DNA of 61,599 nucleotides from Pseudomonadota bacterium (lineage in GTDB: Bacteria > Pseudomonadota > Alphaproteobacteria > Rhizobiales > Phreatobacteraceae): assembly GCA_020161695.1 (NCBI GenBank), contig JAIUOO010000027.1, positions 1-61,599 of the forward strand, written 5' to 3'. The notes beneath the pieces were generated by a model that was not told where the DNA came from, made no database searches, and worked only from the letters and a program-made list of their open reading frames with translations. The position numbers and the translations under genes were made by a program. This document shows positions 44,119-52,918 of the stretch, in pieces; within the stretch, counting starts at the first letter, position 1; the number at the start of each line of letters is the position of its first letter.

Positions 44119-44261
44119 GGCAAGTCTTCAATCAGGGCGCCGTACGATGCCGGGCCGGCGCCGCCGCCCGTTCGCCAACCATGGGAGGAACGGGTTAAGG
44201 TAGAGCTAACCTTTCGTTCGGGCACCCCCAGATCTCAGGGGGAGCTTTCCAAGGGACTGAC

Positions 44262-44810
44262 ATGTCAGGGCAAAAATTTTCGCATCGGGATGTCGTGAAT
44301 TTCTGGCGCGACGCCGGCCACGATGCGTGGTTCACCAAGAGCGAGGACTTCGACCGGCGGTTTCGCGACACATTCCTCGACGCGCATTTCGCCGCGGCGC
44401 GCCGTGATCTCGATGCCTGGCGCACCTCTCCCGACGGGTTTCTGGCGCTGCTGATCCTGCTCGACCAGTTCCCGCGCAACGTCTTCCGCGGCACCGGCCA
44501 CATGTATGCGACCGACCCGCTGGCGCTCTCCATCGCGCGCGAGGCGGACGAAGCCGGTGCGGACGCAGGCATCGATCCGGCGCTGCGTGTCTTCCTGTAC
44601 CTGCCGTTCTCCCACGCGGAAGACCTCACCTGCCAGCACCGCGCCGTCGAGCTGAACCAGCGCATCGGCGCGCCCTATCTCGACCACGCGTTCGGCCATC
44701 GCGCCATCGTCGAGCGCTTCGGCCGCTTCCCGCATCGCAACCGCATGCTCGGGCGCGTTTCCACGCCCGAGGAGCTGGCTTTCCTCGACGATGGCGGCTT
44801 TGCCGGCTGA
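44262..44810 (+). CDS. DUF924 family protein
   Basis: A 182-residue cytosolic protein of DUF924, a helical (TPR-like) family of unknown biochemical role. Diagnostic features are VVNFWRDAGHDAWFTKSEDFD at the N-terminus, LLILLDQFPRNVFRGTGHMYATD (about 65-87) and FLYLPFSHAEDLTCQ with the C-terminal FGRFPHRNRMLGR. It is monocistronic, divergent from the double-receiver regulator and convergent with kdpE. A hairpin-like CCCCC/GGGGG pair (44225-44242) lies just before its start. Nothing around it indicates a pathway. Confidence 0.9.
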   Translation: MSGQKFSHRDVVNFWRDAGHDAWFTKSEDFDRRFRDTFLDAHFAAARRDLDAWRTSPDGFLALLILLDQFPRNVFRGTGHMYATDPLALSIAREADEAGADAGIDPALRVFLYLPFSHAEDLTCQHRAVELNQRIGAPYLDHAFGHRAIVERFGRFPHRNRMLGRVSTPEELAFLDDGGFAG

Positions 44811-44836
44811 CGCAAGCCGCTGGCGGCGCGGACGCC

Positions 44837-45529
44837 CTACGCCAAACGGTAGCCGACCCCCGGCTCGGTCAGGATGAAGCGGGGGTCCGCGGCGTCGTCG
44901 CCGAGCTTGTCGCGGATATGGCCGACGGCGATGCGCAGGTAATGCGTGTCGTCGAGATGCGCCGGCCCCCACACCGTCGAGAGCAGCTGACGGTGCGTCA
45001 CCAGCCTGCCCTGAAACCGTGCCAGCAGCGCCAGCACGTCATATTCCTTGCGCGTCAGCTTTACCTCGCGCCCGCCGACCGTCACGAGCCGGCGCGCGAG
45101 ATCGACGGACAGGTCGCCGATCGCGACGGCCGGCGGCTCCGCATCGGCGCGGCGGCGGCTTCGCACGAGCGCGCGCAGGCGCGCGAGAAGCTCGCCGGTC
45201 GCAAATGGCTTGGTCACGTAGTCGTCCGCGCCGGCATCGAGCGCCGCGATCTTCTCGGCCTCGCCGTCGCGCACCGATAGGATCAGGATCGGCACCTGCG
45301 ACCATTCGCGGATGGCGGCGACCACCGCCTTGCCGTCCATGTCCGGCAGGCCGAGATCGAGGACCACGACATCCGGCGCGGCCGTCGCCGCCTTCTCGAT
45401 ACCTTCGCGGCCGCGTGCCGCCTCCTCCATGGCAAAGCCGGCACTGCCAAGAGCGATGGCGAGGAAGCGCCGGATCGGCGCCTCGTCCTCGATCACCAGC
45501 ACGCGATGGGTTTCGGCGGCTCCGGTCAT
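44837..45529 (-). CDS. kdpE: Potassium response regulator KdpE
   Basis: A 230-residue OmpR-type regulator that activates kdp transcription after phosphorylation by KdpD. The receiver has D58 as phospho-acceptor (VVVLDLGLPDMDG), E14/D15, and Lys in YVTKPF. The winged helix contains LTRKEYDVLALLARFQGRLVT and THYLRIAVGHIRDKL. The start overlaps the kdpD stop (ATGA at 45526-45529). It is the last gene of the kdp operon and convergent with the DUF924 gene, 26 bases apart. Confidence 0.95.
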   Translation of the reverse strand: MTGAAETHRVLVIEDEAPIRRFLAIALGSAGFAMEEAARGREGIEKAATAAPDVVVLDLGLPDMDGKAVVAAIREWSQVPILILSVRDGEAEKIAALDAGADDYVTKPFATGELLARLRALVRSRRRADAEPPAVAIGDLSVDLARRLVTVGGREVKLTRKEYDVLALLARFQGRLVTHRQLLSTVWGPAHLDDTHYLRIAVGHIRDKLGDDAADPRFILTEPGVGYRLA

Positions 45530-48228
45530 TTCGCCTCGTCCGGCACAACCACCTCGTCCGCCCGCGGCAGCACGATCGCGATGGCGGTTCCGCGGCCGGC
45601 CGGTCCCGCCGAGGCAGTGACGGTGCCGCCATGGGCTTCCACCAATCCGCGCACGATGGCAAGGCCGAGCCCGGTCCCCGCCGGCGCCCCGTCGCCCTTG
45701 GAGACTCGGTAGAACAGGTCGAACACCTTCTCGCGATCGGCGGACGGAATGCCCGGCCCCTCATCCGAGATGGTCAGCGTGACGGTCTCGCCGGTATTGG
45801 CGGCGGCGACGCCAATGCTTGTGCCCGCCGGCGCATATTTGGCCGCGTTCTCGATGACATTGGCGACCGCCTGCCCGATCAGGACGGGATCGGCAAGGAT
45901 CGGGGCAAGATCACGTGGCATGTCGACCGCAAGAGTGTGGCCGGCGATGACCCGCTGCAGATCGCCGCGCACCCGTCCGACGATCTCGCGCAGGTCGATC
46001 GCCGCACGCTTCGGCTCCAGCGCGCCATGGCCGAGCCGCGTCATGCCCAGCAGGTTCTGCACGTAGCGGTCAAGGCGCCGCGCCTCGTCGAGCGCCGTGG
46101 CTGCGAGCTCCCGGCGGTCGGCGGGCTTCAATGCCTCGTCGCCCTCGGCGATCCCGGTGACCGCGCCGATCACCGTCACCAGGGGCGTTCTAAGATCGTG
46201 GCTGACCGAATTGAGCAGCGCCGCCCTGAGCTTCTCGCCCTCCGCCTTGACGCGGGAATCCTCAAGGTCCGCGGCAAGCGTGAACCGCTCCAGCGCCACC
46301 GCGACCTGATCCTCCACGGCCAGCAGCAGGCGCTTGGTCTCCGGGTCGAGCCCCGAACCGCGCTCCCGGAACTGCACGCCGATGACGCCGAGCGGCGCGC
46401 TGGCGGTTGCCAGCGGCACGAACAGCCATTCCGAGGTCGGCAATGTCGTCGTCCCGGCTCCAGCCGGCTCGTTCTTCTCGAAGGCCCAGCGGGCCGCGCC
46501 CTCCGACTTGGCATCCAGCTCGTCGATGGCGGGATGGCCCTGAACCTGTTCGAGCGTCCCCGACGCATCGGGCATCAGGATCAGCGAGCGGCAGTTGAGC
46601 GTCGCGGCGATATGCGCCGCGGCGGCCCAGAGCACGTCGTCGGCCTTGCGGGCCGAGGCGATCTTGCGGGCAAAGGCGTAGAGCGTCTCGGTGCGCCGCT
46701 GCGCCGCCCGCATGGAGTCGACCTGCGCCTTGAGCCGGCTCGCCAGTGTGCCCGTGAAGACCGCGCTGACCAGGAAGACGAGCAGCGCCACCACCGCCTC
46801 GTCCTGCTCGACCGCGAACGAATAGTAGGGTGTCGTGAAGAAGAAATTGTAGGTCAGGAAGCCGAGCACGCTGGCCGCCAGTGCGGCCGCCAGCCCGCGC
46901 CGGAATGCGACGACCGAAACGGCCACGAGATAGATGACGGCAAGCGAGGCGAGCGGCACGTAGGGCGCGAGGGGCCATGCGATGATCGTCGATGCCGTCA
47001 TCGCCGCGAAAGTTTCGGCGAGGGTCGGCACCCATTGGCGCCAGCGCGGCAATTCCGCTGCCGCAAGGATGCGCCGGCGCTCGATCCGGGCATGCTGGGC
47101 AACGACGGTGACCTCGAAATCGGTGGCCCGGTCGAGGATGCGGTCGGATACCGGCTCCCGCAGATAGCCGAAGGGCCAGCGCCGGCGCGGACGCCCGATC
47201 ACGATGCGCGTCACGTTGCGGGCGCGTGCGAAGGCGAGCACCTCGGATGCCGCATCGGATTCCGAATGCAGCGTCACCGGTTCGGCACCGAGCGTCTCGG
47301 CAAGGCGCAGCGCTTCGAGGGTTGCTGCACGCGCTTCCTCGCCCAGCGCCTCGTGACGCGGCGTGACGACGGTCGCGACGATCCACGGAATCTTGGCGCG
47401 GTCGGCCATGCGTTTGCCCGCGCGCACGAGCGCGCGCGCGACAGGCGCCTCGTTGATGCAGACAAGCAGGCGCTCCTGCGTCGGCCAGGGGCCCTTCACC
47501 GCATTGGCCTGCATGTAGGTCAGCATGTCGGCATCGACATGGCTCGCCGCGGTGCGCAGGGCGAGTTCGCGCAGCGCGGTGAGGTTGCCCTTGGTGAAGA
47601 AGTTCTCCAGCGCCCGGCCGACCTGCTGCGGCACGTAGACCTTGCCCTCGCGCAGGCGGCCGATCAGCTCTTCCGGCGGCAGGTCGATCAGTTCGATCTC
47701 GTCGGCCCGCTGCAGAACCTCGTCCGGCACGGTCTCCTGCACCCTGACGCCGGTTATGCGAGCGACGACGTCGTTCAGGCTCTCGACGTGCTGGATGTTG
47801 AGCGTGGTGGTGACGTCGATGCCGGCATCGAGCACTTCCAGCACGTCCTGCCAGCGCTTCGGATGACGCGAACCGGGTGCATTGGTGTGGGCGAACTCGT
47901 CGATCAATGCGAGTTGTGGTCGGCGCGCCAGCAGGGCGTCGATATCCATCTCCTGCAGCGTCTGCCCGCGATAGTCGATCGTGCGTCGCGGCAACTGCTC
48001 GAGGCTTGCCAGCAGACCCGCAGTCTCGCTGCGGCCATGGGTCTCGACCAGCGCCACGACGACGTCGCGGCCGGCCCGCTGGCGCACGCGGGCCTCCTCC
48101 AGCATGGCGAAGGTCTTCCCGACGCCCGGAGAGGCGCCGAGGAAGACCTTGAGCTTGCCGCGCCCTGCCCCGCGCTGCTGGTCGAGCAGCGCTTCCGGGA
48201 CTGGCCGGTCGGGTTCGGAGATTGGCAT
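45526..48228 (-). CDS. kdpD: Osmosensitive potassium channel histidine kinase KdpD
   Basis: Membrane sensor kinase of 900 residues that senses potassium limitation. The N-terminal KdpD domain has Walker-type GASPGVGKT (about 29-37) and IDEFAHTNAPGSRHPKRWQDV. A Usp domain follows (about 245-370), then four membrane helices (about 400-500), a GAF-like region, the phospho-acceptor HisKA motif SVSHDLRTPL and the HATPase (ENAAKYAP, DEGPGIP, GTGLGLAIV). I start at 48228 (MPISEPDRPVPEALL), 4 bases after the kdpC stop; an in-frame ATG further upstream would overlap kdpC. Full length for the family. Confidence 0.94.
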   Translation of the reverse strand: MPISEPDRPVPEALLDQQRGAGRGKLKVFLGASPGVGKTFAMLEEARVRQRAGRDVVVALVETHGRSETAGLLASLEQLPRRTIDYRGQTLQEMDIDALLARRPQLALIDEFAHTNAPGSRHPKRWQDVLEVLDAGIDVTTTLNIQHVESLNDVVARITGVRVQETVPDEVLQRADEIELIDLPPEELIGRLREGKVYVPQQVGRALENFFTKGNLTALRELALRTAASHVDADMLTYMQANAVKGPWPTQERLLVCINEAPVARALVRAGKRMADRAKIPWIVATVVTPRHEALGEEARAATLEALRLAETLGAEPVTLHSESDAASEVLAFARARNVTRIVIGRPRRRWPFGYLREPVSDRILDRATDFEVTVVAQHARIERRRILAAAELPRWRQWVPTLAETFAAMTASTIIAWPLAPYVPLASLAVIYLVAVSVVAFRRGLAAALAASVLGFLTYNFFFTTPYYSFAVEQDEAVVALLVFLVSAVFTGTLASRLKAQVDSMRAAQRRTETLYAFARKIASARKADDVLWAAAAHIAATLNCRSLILMPDASGTLEQVQGHPAIDELDAKSEGAARWAFEKNEPAGAGTTTLPTSEWLFVPLATASAPLGVIGVQFRERGSGLDPETKRLLLAVEDQVAVALERFTLAADLEDSRVKAEGEKLRAALLNSVSHDLRTPLVTVIGAVTGIAEGDEALKPADRRELAATALDEARRLDRYVQNLLGMTRLGHGALEPKRAAIDLREIVGRVRGDLQRVIAGHTLAVDMPRDLAPILADPVLIGQAVANVIENAAKYAPAGTSIGVAAANTGETVTLTISDEGPGIPSADREKVFDLFYRVSKGDGAPAGTGLGLAIVRGLVEAHGGTVTASAGPAGRGTAIAIVLPRADEVVVPDEAK

Positions 48229-48232
48229 GCGG

Positions 48233-48823
48233 TCAGGGCATCTCGGCATCGAGGGCGAGGTTGAGGGCGAGGACATTGACCCTCGGCTCGCCGATCACAC
48301 CGAAGCTACGCCCTTCCACGTGACGTTGCACGAGGTCGCGCACACGCTCCACTGGCTTGTTGCGGGCGGCCGCCACACGCTCGGCCTGAACGAGGGCGGC
48401 GGCCGGCGACAGATGCGGATCGAGGCCCGAGGCCGAGGCAGTCACGAGGTCGGCCGGAGCCGGCCCTGTGCCGAGAGCCGCGGCGCGCTCGCGAATGGCA
48501 TCGGCGAGCGCACTGGAGCTCGACCCCAGATTGGAACCCGACGACGCCGCCGCGTTGTAGGGCGCATCGACCGTCTTCGACGGGTCGGCGGGATCTGCGG
48601 TCGATGTCGCCGACGGGCGGCCGTGGAAATAGCGCTGGCTGGCGAAGGCCTGCCCGATGAGCTCCGAGCCGACGACCTTGCCGTCGCGCAGGATCAGCGA
48701 GCCATTGGCCTGCCGGGGCATGACGCCTTGGGCGAGTCCGGTCATCGCCAGCGGATAGGCAAGGCCCGTCAGGAGGGTGAAGGTCAGCGTCAGGACGACG
48801 GCGGGACGGATGAGCGAAAGCAT
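48233..48823 (-). CDS. kdpC: Potassium-transporting ATPase subunit KdpC
   Basis: A 196-residue single-pass membrane subunit of the KdpFABC pump that helps couple KdpA and KdpB. It has an N-terminal membrane helix (about 8-30) and the conserved GSELIGQAFASQRYFHGRPSA motif (about 52-72), with SGSNLGSSS and ASGLDPHLSPAAA further on. The C-terminal GRSFGVIGEPRVNVLALNLAL is typical. It lies 12 bases after kdpB and 4 before kdpD. Confidence 0.95.
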   Translation of the reverse strand: MLSLIRPAVVLTLTFTLLTGLAYPLAMTGLAQGVMPRQANGSLILRDGKVVGSELIGQAFASQRYFHGRPSATSTADPADPSKTVDAPYNAAASSGSNLGSSSSALADAIRERAAALGTGPAPADLVTASASGLDPHLSPAAALVQAERVAAARNKPVERVRDLVQRHVEGRSFGVIGEPRVNVLALNLALDAEMP

Positions 48824-48835
48824 GATGTCTGGTCC

Positions 48836-50878
48836 TCAGGCGAGGCGCAGGAGATCGACGATGATGTCGATCAGCTTGATGCCGATGAACGGGGCGATGA
48901 GACCGCCGATGCCGTAGATCGCGAGATTGCGCGACAGCAGCGCGGAGGCCGACGAGGGGACGTAGCGGACGCCCTTCAGCGCGATGGGGATCAGCGCGAC
49001 GATGACCAGCGCGTTGAAGATGATCGCCGACAGGATCGCCGACTGCGACGTGCCGAGCCCCATGACGTCGAGGACGCCGAGACCGGGATATGCGGTGACG
49101 AACAGTGCCGGCAGGATGGCGAAATACTTGGCGACATCGTTGGCGATGGAGAAAGTCGTCAGCGCACCGCGCGAGATCAGCAGCTGCTTGCCGACCAGCA
49201 CGATCTCGATGAGCTTGGTCGGATCGCTGTCGAGGTCGATCAGGTTGCCCGCCTCCTTGGCGGCCGGCGTGCCGGAATTCATGGCGACGCCGACATCGGC
49301 CTGCGCCAGAGCCGGCGCGTCGTTGGAGCCGTCGCCGCACATGGCGACGAGACGCCCCTCCGCCTGCTCCTTGCGGATCAGCTCCAGCTTCTTCTCCGGG
49401 GTTGCTTCGGCAAGGAAATCGTCGACGCCGGCTTCCGCCGCGATGGCCGCGGCGGTCAACGGGTTGTCGCCGGTGATCATCACCGTGCGGATGCCCATGC
49501 GGCGAAGCTCGGCGAAGCGTTCGCGGATGCCGGGCTTCACGATGTCCTTGAGATGCACGACGCCAAGGATGCGACCGTCGCGGGCCACGACCAGCGGCGT
49601 GCCGCCGGACATGGCGATCTTCCGCACGATGGCGTCCAGCGCCATGTCCATCGCCCCGCCGACAAGGCGCAGCATGGTGTCCGACGCGCCCTTGCGGATG
49701 GACGATCCGTCCGCAAAATCGACGCCCGACATGCGCGTCTGCGCGGTGAAGGGCACGAAGGTCATGCCGACCCGCGCCTGTTGCGACAGGCCGAATTTCC
49801 GCACCCCGAGATCGACGATCGACTTGCCCTCGGGCGTGTCGTCGGCGAGCGAGGCAAGGAAGGCCGCTTCCGCAAGATCGCGCTCGCTGACCCCCGGAAC
49901 CGGCTCGAAAGCGTCGGCCATGCGGTTGCCGAAGGTGATCGTGCCGGTCTTGTCGAGCAGCAGCACGTCGATGTCGCCGGCCGCCTCGACCGCGCGGCCC
50001 GATTTGGCGATGACATTGGCCTTCACGAGGCGGTCCATGCCGGCAATGCCGATGGCCGACAGCAGGCCGCCGATGGTCGTCGGGATGAGCGTGATGAACA
50101 AAGCCGCGAGGTAGATGACGGGAATCTCGGTCGACGACCACGAGGCGAAGACCGGCAATGTCACGACGACGAACAGGAAGACCAGCGTCAGTCCCGCGAG
50201 CAGGATGTCGAGCGCGATCTCGTTCGGCGTCTTCTGGCGCTTGGCACCCTCGACCAGCGAGATCATGCGGTCGAGGAAGGTTTCGCCCTGCCGGGCGGTG
50301 ACACGCACCACCAGCCAGTCGGAGACGAGGCGCGTGCCGCCGGTCACCGACGAACGATCACCGCCGGACTCCCGGATCACCGGCGCGCTTTCGCCAGTGA
50401 TCGCGCTCTCGTCCACCGAGGCGACGCCGTCGATCACCTCGCCGTCGGTCGGGATCGTGTCGCCCGCCTCGACCAGGATGATGTCGTCCACCACCACGTC
50501 GTCGAGGCTCTTGCCCTGCCACACGTCGCGCCGCGCGGGCTCGACCAGCACCTTGGCCAGGGCACTCGCCTTGGTGGCGCGGAAGGCGTCGGCGCGCGCT
50601 TTGCCCCTGCCCTCGGCCACGGCTTCCGCGAAATTCGCGAAGAGCACGGTGAACCAGAGCCACAGTGCGATCTGCACGGCGATGAAACCGTTGGGGCCGA
50701 CGGTCGCCACTTCCCGGGCAGCGAGGATGGTCGCCAGCACGGAGACGAGTGCCGTGACGAAGATCACGGGATTGCGGACGAGGCCGCGGGGGTCGAGCTT
50801 CGCGAATGCCTGGATCGCGGCGGCACGCAGGATCCTCGGCTCGAACAGGCTGATCTCGGCTGTCGTTGACTTGGTCAT
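48836..50878 (-). CDS. kdpB: Potassium-transporting P-type ATPase subunit KdpB
   Basis: The 680-residue catalytic subunit. The phosphorylated aspartate is D309 in LLLDKTGTIT, the actuator loop TGES is at 161-164, the phosphorylation-domain motif is KGASD, and the hinge motif is MCGDGSNDAPALAQADVG. About seven membrane helices include ITLIPTTIGGLLSAIGIAG. ATP hydrolysis here powers K+ import through KdpA. It starts 11 bases after kdpA. Confidence 0.96.
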   Translation of the reverse strand: MTKSTTAEISLFEPRILRAAAIQAFAKLDPRGLVRNPVIFVTALVSVLATILAAREVATVGPNGFIAVQIALWLWFTVLFANFAEAVAEGRGKARADAFRATKASALAKVLVEPARRDVWQGKSLDDVVVDDIILVEAGDTIPTDGEVIDGVASVDESAITGESAPVIRESGGDRSSVTGGTRLVSDWLVVRVTARQGETFLDRMISLVEGAKRQKTPNEIALDILLAGLTLVFLFVVVTLPVFASWSSTEIPVIYLAALFITLIPTTIGGLLSAIGIAGMDRLVKANVIAKSGRAVEAAGDIDVLLLDKTGTITFGNRMADAFEPVPGVSERDLAEAAFLASLADDTPEGKSIVDLGVRKFGLSQQARVGMTFVPFTAQTRMSGVDFADGSSIRKGASDTMLRLVGGAMDMALDAIVRKIAMSGGTPLVVARDGRILGVVHLKDIVKPGIRERFAELRRMGIRTVMITGDNPLTAAAIAAEAGVDDFLAEATPEKKLELIRKEQAEGRLVAMCGDGSNDAPALAQADVGVAMNSGTPAAKEAGNLIDLDSDPTKLIEIVLVGKQLLISRGALTTFSIANDVAKYFAILPALFVTAYPGLGVLDVMGLGTSQSAILSAIIFNALVIVALIPIALKGVRYVPSSASALLSRNLAIYGIGGLIAPFIGIKLIDIIVDLLRLA

Positions 50879-50889
50879 GGGATGAGCTT

Positions 50890-52581
50890 TCAGAAGGTCC
50901 GGCCGGCGATCATCGAGACGTGCTCGGCGATCGGTCCGAGAGCCAGGACCGGCAGGAAGGTGAGCGCGCCGACGATCAGCACGGTGACGACCAGCAGCAC
51001 CACGAAGACGGGGCCATGGGTCGGGAACGTGCCGGCCGAGGGCGGAGCGGTCTTCTTGGCGGCGAGCGAGCCGGCAATGGCTAGGATCGGGATGATGTAG
51101 CCGAACCGCCCCAGCATCATCGCGGCACCCAGGAAGGTGTTGTGCCAGGCGACGTTGGCATTGAAGCCGGCAAAGGCCGATCCGTTGTTCCCCGTTGCGG
51201 ACGAGTAGGCATAGAGGAGTTCGGACAGGCCGTGCGGCCCGGCGTCCTGCACCGAGGACTGCGCCGCTCCGGCAACGATCGCAAGCGCGGCGAAGCTCAG
51301 CACGCCGATCGGCATGACCATCAGCGTCAGGGCGGCGAGCTTCACCTCGCGCGCCTCGATCTTCTTGCCGAGATATTCCGGCGTGCGCCCGACCATCAGG
51401 CCGGCAAGGAAGACGGTCAGGATGACGAAGAGCAGCATGCCCGTGAGGCCGACGCCGACGCCGCCATAGATGATCTCGCCGAGCTGCATGTTGAGCATGG
51501 CGACGAGCCCGCCGAGCGGCGTCAGGCTGTCGTGCATGGCGTTGACCGAGCCGTTCGAGGCGGCGGTGGTGACCACGGCCCAGAGCGCCGAATTGACGAC
51601 GCCGAAGCGGACCTCCTTGCCCTCCATGTTGCCGGCAGCGGGATCGGCGAAGGCGGCATGCAGCGGATTGCCCAAGCGCTCGGCCGCATAGACCGCCGCG
51701 AAGGCCGTGACGAACATGATGCCCATGGCCGCGAACAGCGCGACGCCCTGCCGCCGGTCGCCGACCATCCGCCCGTAGGTGAAGCAGAAGGCCACCGGGA
51801 TCACCAGAATGGCGAGCACCGACAACAGGTTGGAGATCGCCGTCGGGTTCTCGAACGGATGCGCCGAGTTGACGTTGAAGAAGCCGCCGCCATTGGTGCC
51901 CAGCTGCTTGATGGCGACCTGGCTGGCGACGGGGCCGAGCGCCAGTGTCTGTTGAGCGCCCTCGACGGTGGTGGCCGTCGCCGAGGCCGCGAGCGTCTGC
52001 GGCGTGCCCTGCGCGATCAGGACGACCGCCAGCACGATCGAGATCGGCAGCAGCACGTAGAGCACCGCGCGCACCATATCGGACCAGAAATTGCCGATGG
52101 TGCGCACCTGCCGGCCGGACAGGCCGCGCGCGACCGCCACGGCGACTGCCATGCCGGAGGCCGCAGAGACGAAATTCTGCGTCGTCAGGCCGGCCATCTG
52201 GCTGAGGTGCGACAGCGTGGTCTCGCCGCCATAGGACTGCCAGTTCGTGTTGGTCACGAAGGAGATGGCGGTGTTGAAGGCGAGATGCGCCGGCACACCG
52301 TCGAACCCCTGCGGATTGAGCGGCAGGAGGTGCTGGAAGCGCAGGATCAGGAACAGGACGAGGAAGCCCGCGGCGTTGAAGGCGATCAGCGACAGCGCAT
52401 AGCGCGTCCAGTGCTGGCCCTCGCCGGCCCGGACGCCGGCGGGTGCGAGAATGGCGCGCTCGACCGGCGCGAGGAAGGTCATGTCACCGGTGAAGACGCG
52501 GGCCATGTAGAGCCCGAGCGGAATGGCGGCGGCGACGAGAAGGCCGACATAGAGCGCGGCCTGGATCAGATCGGATGTCAT
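50890..52581 (-). CDS. kdpA: Potassium-transporting ATPase subunit KdpA
   Basis: The 563-residue potassium-selective channel subunit, with about ten membrane helices and four selectivity-filter repeats typical of the superfamily of K+ transporters: VTNTNWQSYGGETTLSHLSQM (shortened here to its core TNTNWQSYGG), GTNGGGFFNVNSAHPFENPT, and the later ASNGSVNAM and ATGNNGSAFAG segments. High-affinity K+ uptake under limitation. It starts 9 bases after kdpF and precedes kdpB. Confidence 0.96.
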   Translation of the reverse strand: MTSDLIQAALYVGLLVAAAIPLGLYMARVFTGDMTFLAPVERAILAPAGVRAGEGQHWTRYALSLIAFNAAGFLVLFLILRFQHLLPLNPQGFDGVPAHLAFNTAISFVTNTNWQSYGGETTLSHLSQMAGLTTQNFVSAASGMAVAVAVARGLSGRQVRTIGNFWSDMVRAVLYVLLPISIVLAVVLIAQGTPQTLAASATATTVEGAQQTLALGPVASQVAIKQLGTNGGGFFNVNSAHPFENPTAISNLLSVLAILVIPVAFCFTYGRMVGDRRQGVALFAAMGIMFVTAFAAVYAAERLGNPLHAAFADPAAGNMEGKEVRFGVVNSALWAVVTTAASNGSVNAMHDSLTPLGGLVAMLNMQLGEIIYGGVGVGLTGMLLFVILTVFLAGLMVGRTPEYLGKKIEAREVKLAALTLMVMPIGVLSFAALAIVAGAAQSSVQDAGPHGLSELLYAYSSATGNNGSAFAGFNANVAWHNTFLGAAMMLGRFGYIIPILAIAGSLAAKKTAPPSAGTFPTHGPVFVVLLVVTVLIVGALTFLPVLALGPIAEHVSMIAGRTF

Positions 52582-52590
52582 GGTGATGGC

Positions 52591-52680
52591 TCAGAAGCGT
52601 TCGGGCCGCACCAGGGCGACCACGAGATAGCCGAAGGCGAATGCCGCGAAGGCGAGGCCGAGGACGATATCGGGTGTCAT
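52591..52680 (-). CDS. kdpF: Potassium-transporting ATPase subunit KdpF
   Basis: A 29-residue single-helix membrane peptide that stabilises the KdpABC complex. The sequence starts MTPDIVLGLAFAAFAFGYL and ends ALVRPERF, the hallmark KdpF C-terminus. It lies directly before kdpA (9 bases) and after a second tiny membrane ORF. Confidence 0.9.
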   Translation of the reverse strand: MTPDIVLGLAFAAFAFGYLVVALVRPERF

Positions 52681-52687
52681 GGCGGCC

Positions 52688-52774
52688 TCACACGCGCTCG
52701 GCGAGCGTGACCGCCGCCGCGGCGACGAGGAAGCCGGCAAGGCCAGCGGTCAGGAACAGGATGTCGGTCAGCAC
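52688..52774 (-). CDS. Small membrane peptide upstream of kdpF
   Basis: A 28-residue hydrophobic peptide (GTG start, then LTDILFLTAGLAGF and ending LAERV) encoded 7 bases before kdpF. It resembles the tiny single-helix ORFs that often head kdp operons and are usually left unannotated. A GGAG site 9 bases upstream favours the GTG at 52774; an ATG at 52783 abuts the GGAG and is less likely. A role in Kdp assembly or regulation is inferred from position only. Confidence 0.55.
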   Translation of the reverse strand: MLTDILFLTAGLAGFLVAAAAVTLAERV

Positions 52775-52843
52775 GGCGTGCATCTCCGGTGGCAGGATCG
52801 GCCGGAGGCTAGGCGCGCGTGATGTAAAGGGACGAGGCGGAAG

Positions 52844-52866
52844 CGCCCGAACGGGCGTAACGCCCG
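52844..52866 (-). other. Three alternating complementary hexamers upstream of the kdp operon
   Basis: CGCCCG (52844-52849), CGGGCG (52852-52857) and CGCCCG (52861-52866) allow the middle segment to pair with either neighbour. The better hairpin (middle with third, TAA loop) could end transcription from the MFS gene upstream or shape the kdp leader. There is no U-tract. Its position, 70-92 bases before the first kdp ORF, suits a promoter or leader region. Confidence 0.4.
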
Positions 52867-52918
52867 CGTAAAGCCGGCCGTGCCGGTCGGCCCGTCAGGA
52901 CGCCCGGAGCAGGTGACT

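Noticed and set aside
44225..44242. CCCCC/GGGGG pair just before the DUF924 gene, considered as a terminator or riboswitch
   Set aside because: Only five base pairs with an 8-base loop and no T-run; too weak to call.
45019..48264. A 1081-codon open frame on the plus strand opposite kdpD
   Set aside because: KdpD on the other strand has complete domains and operon context; the plus frame is Arg/Asp rich without any family signature.
47981..50869. A 962-codon plus-strand frame opposite kdpC and kdpB
   Set aside because: Shadow of kdpB and kdpC in a high-GC genome; no start site or domain.
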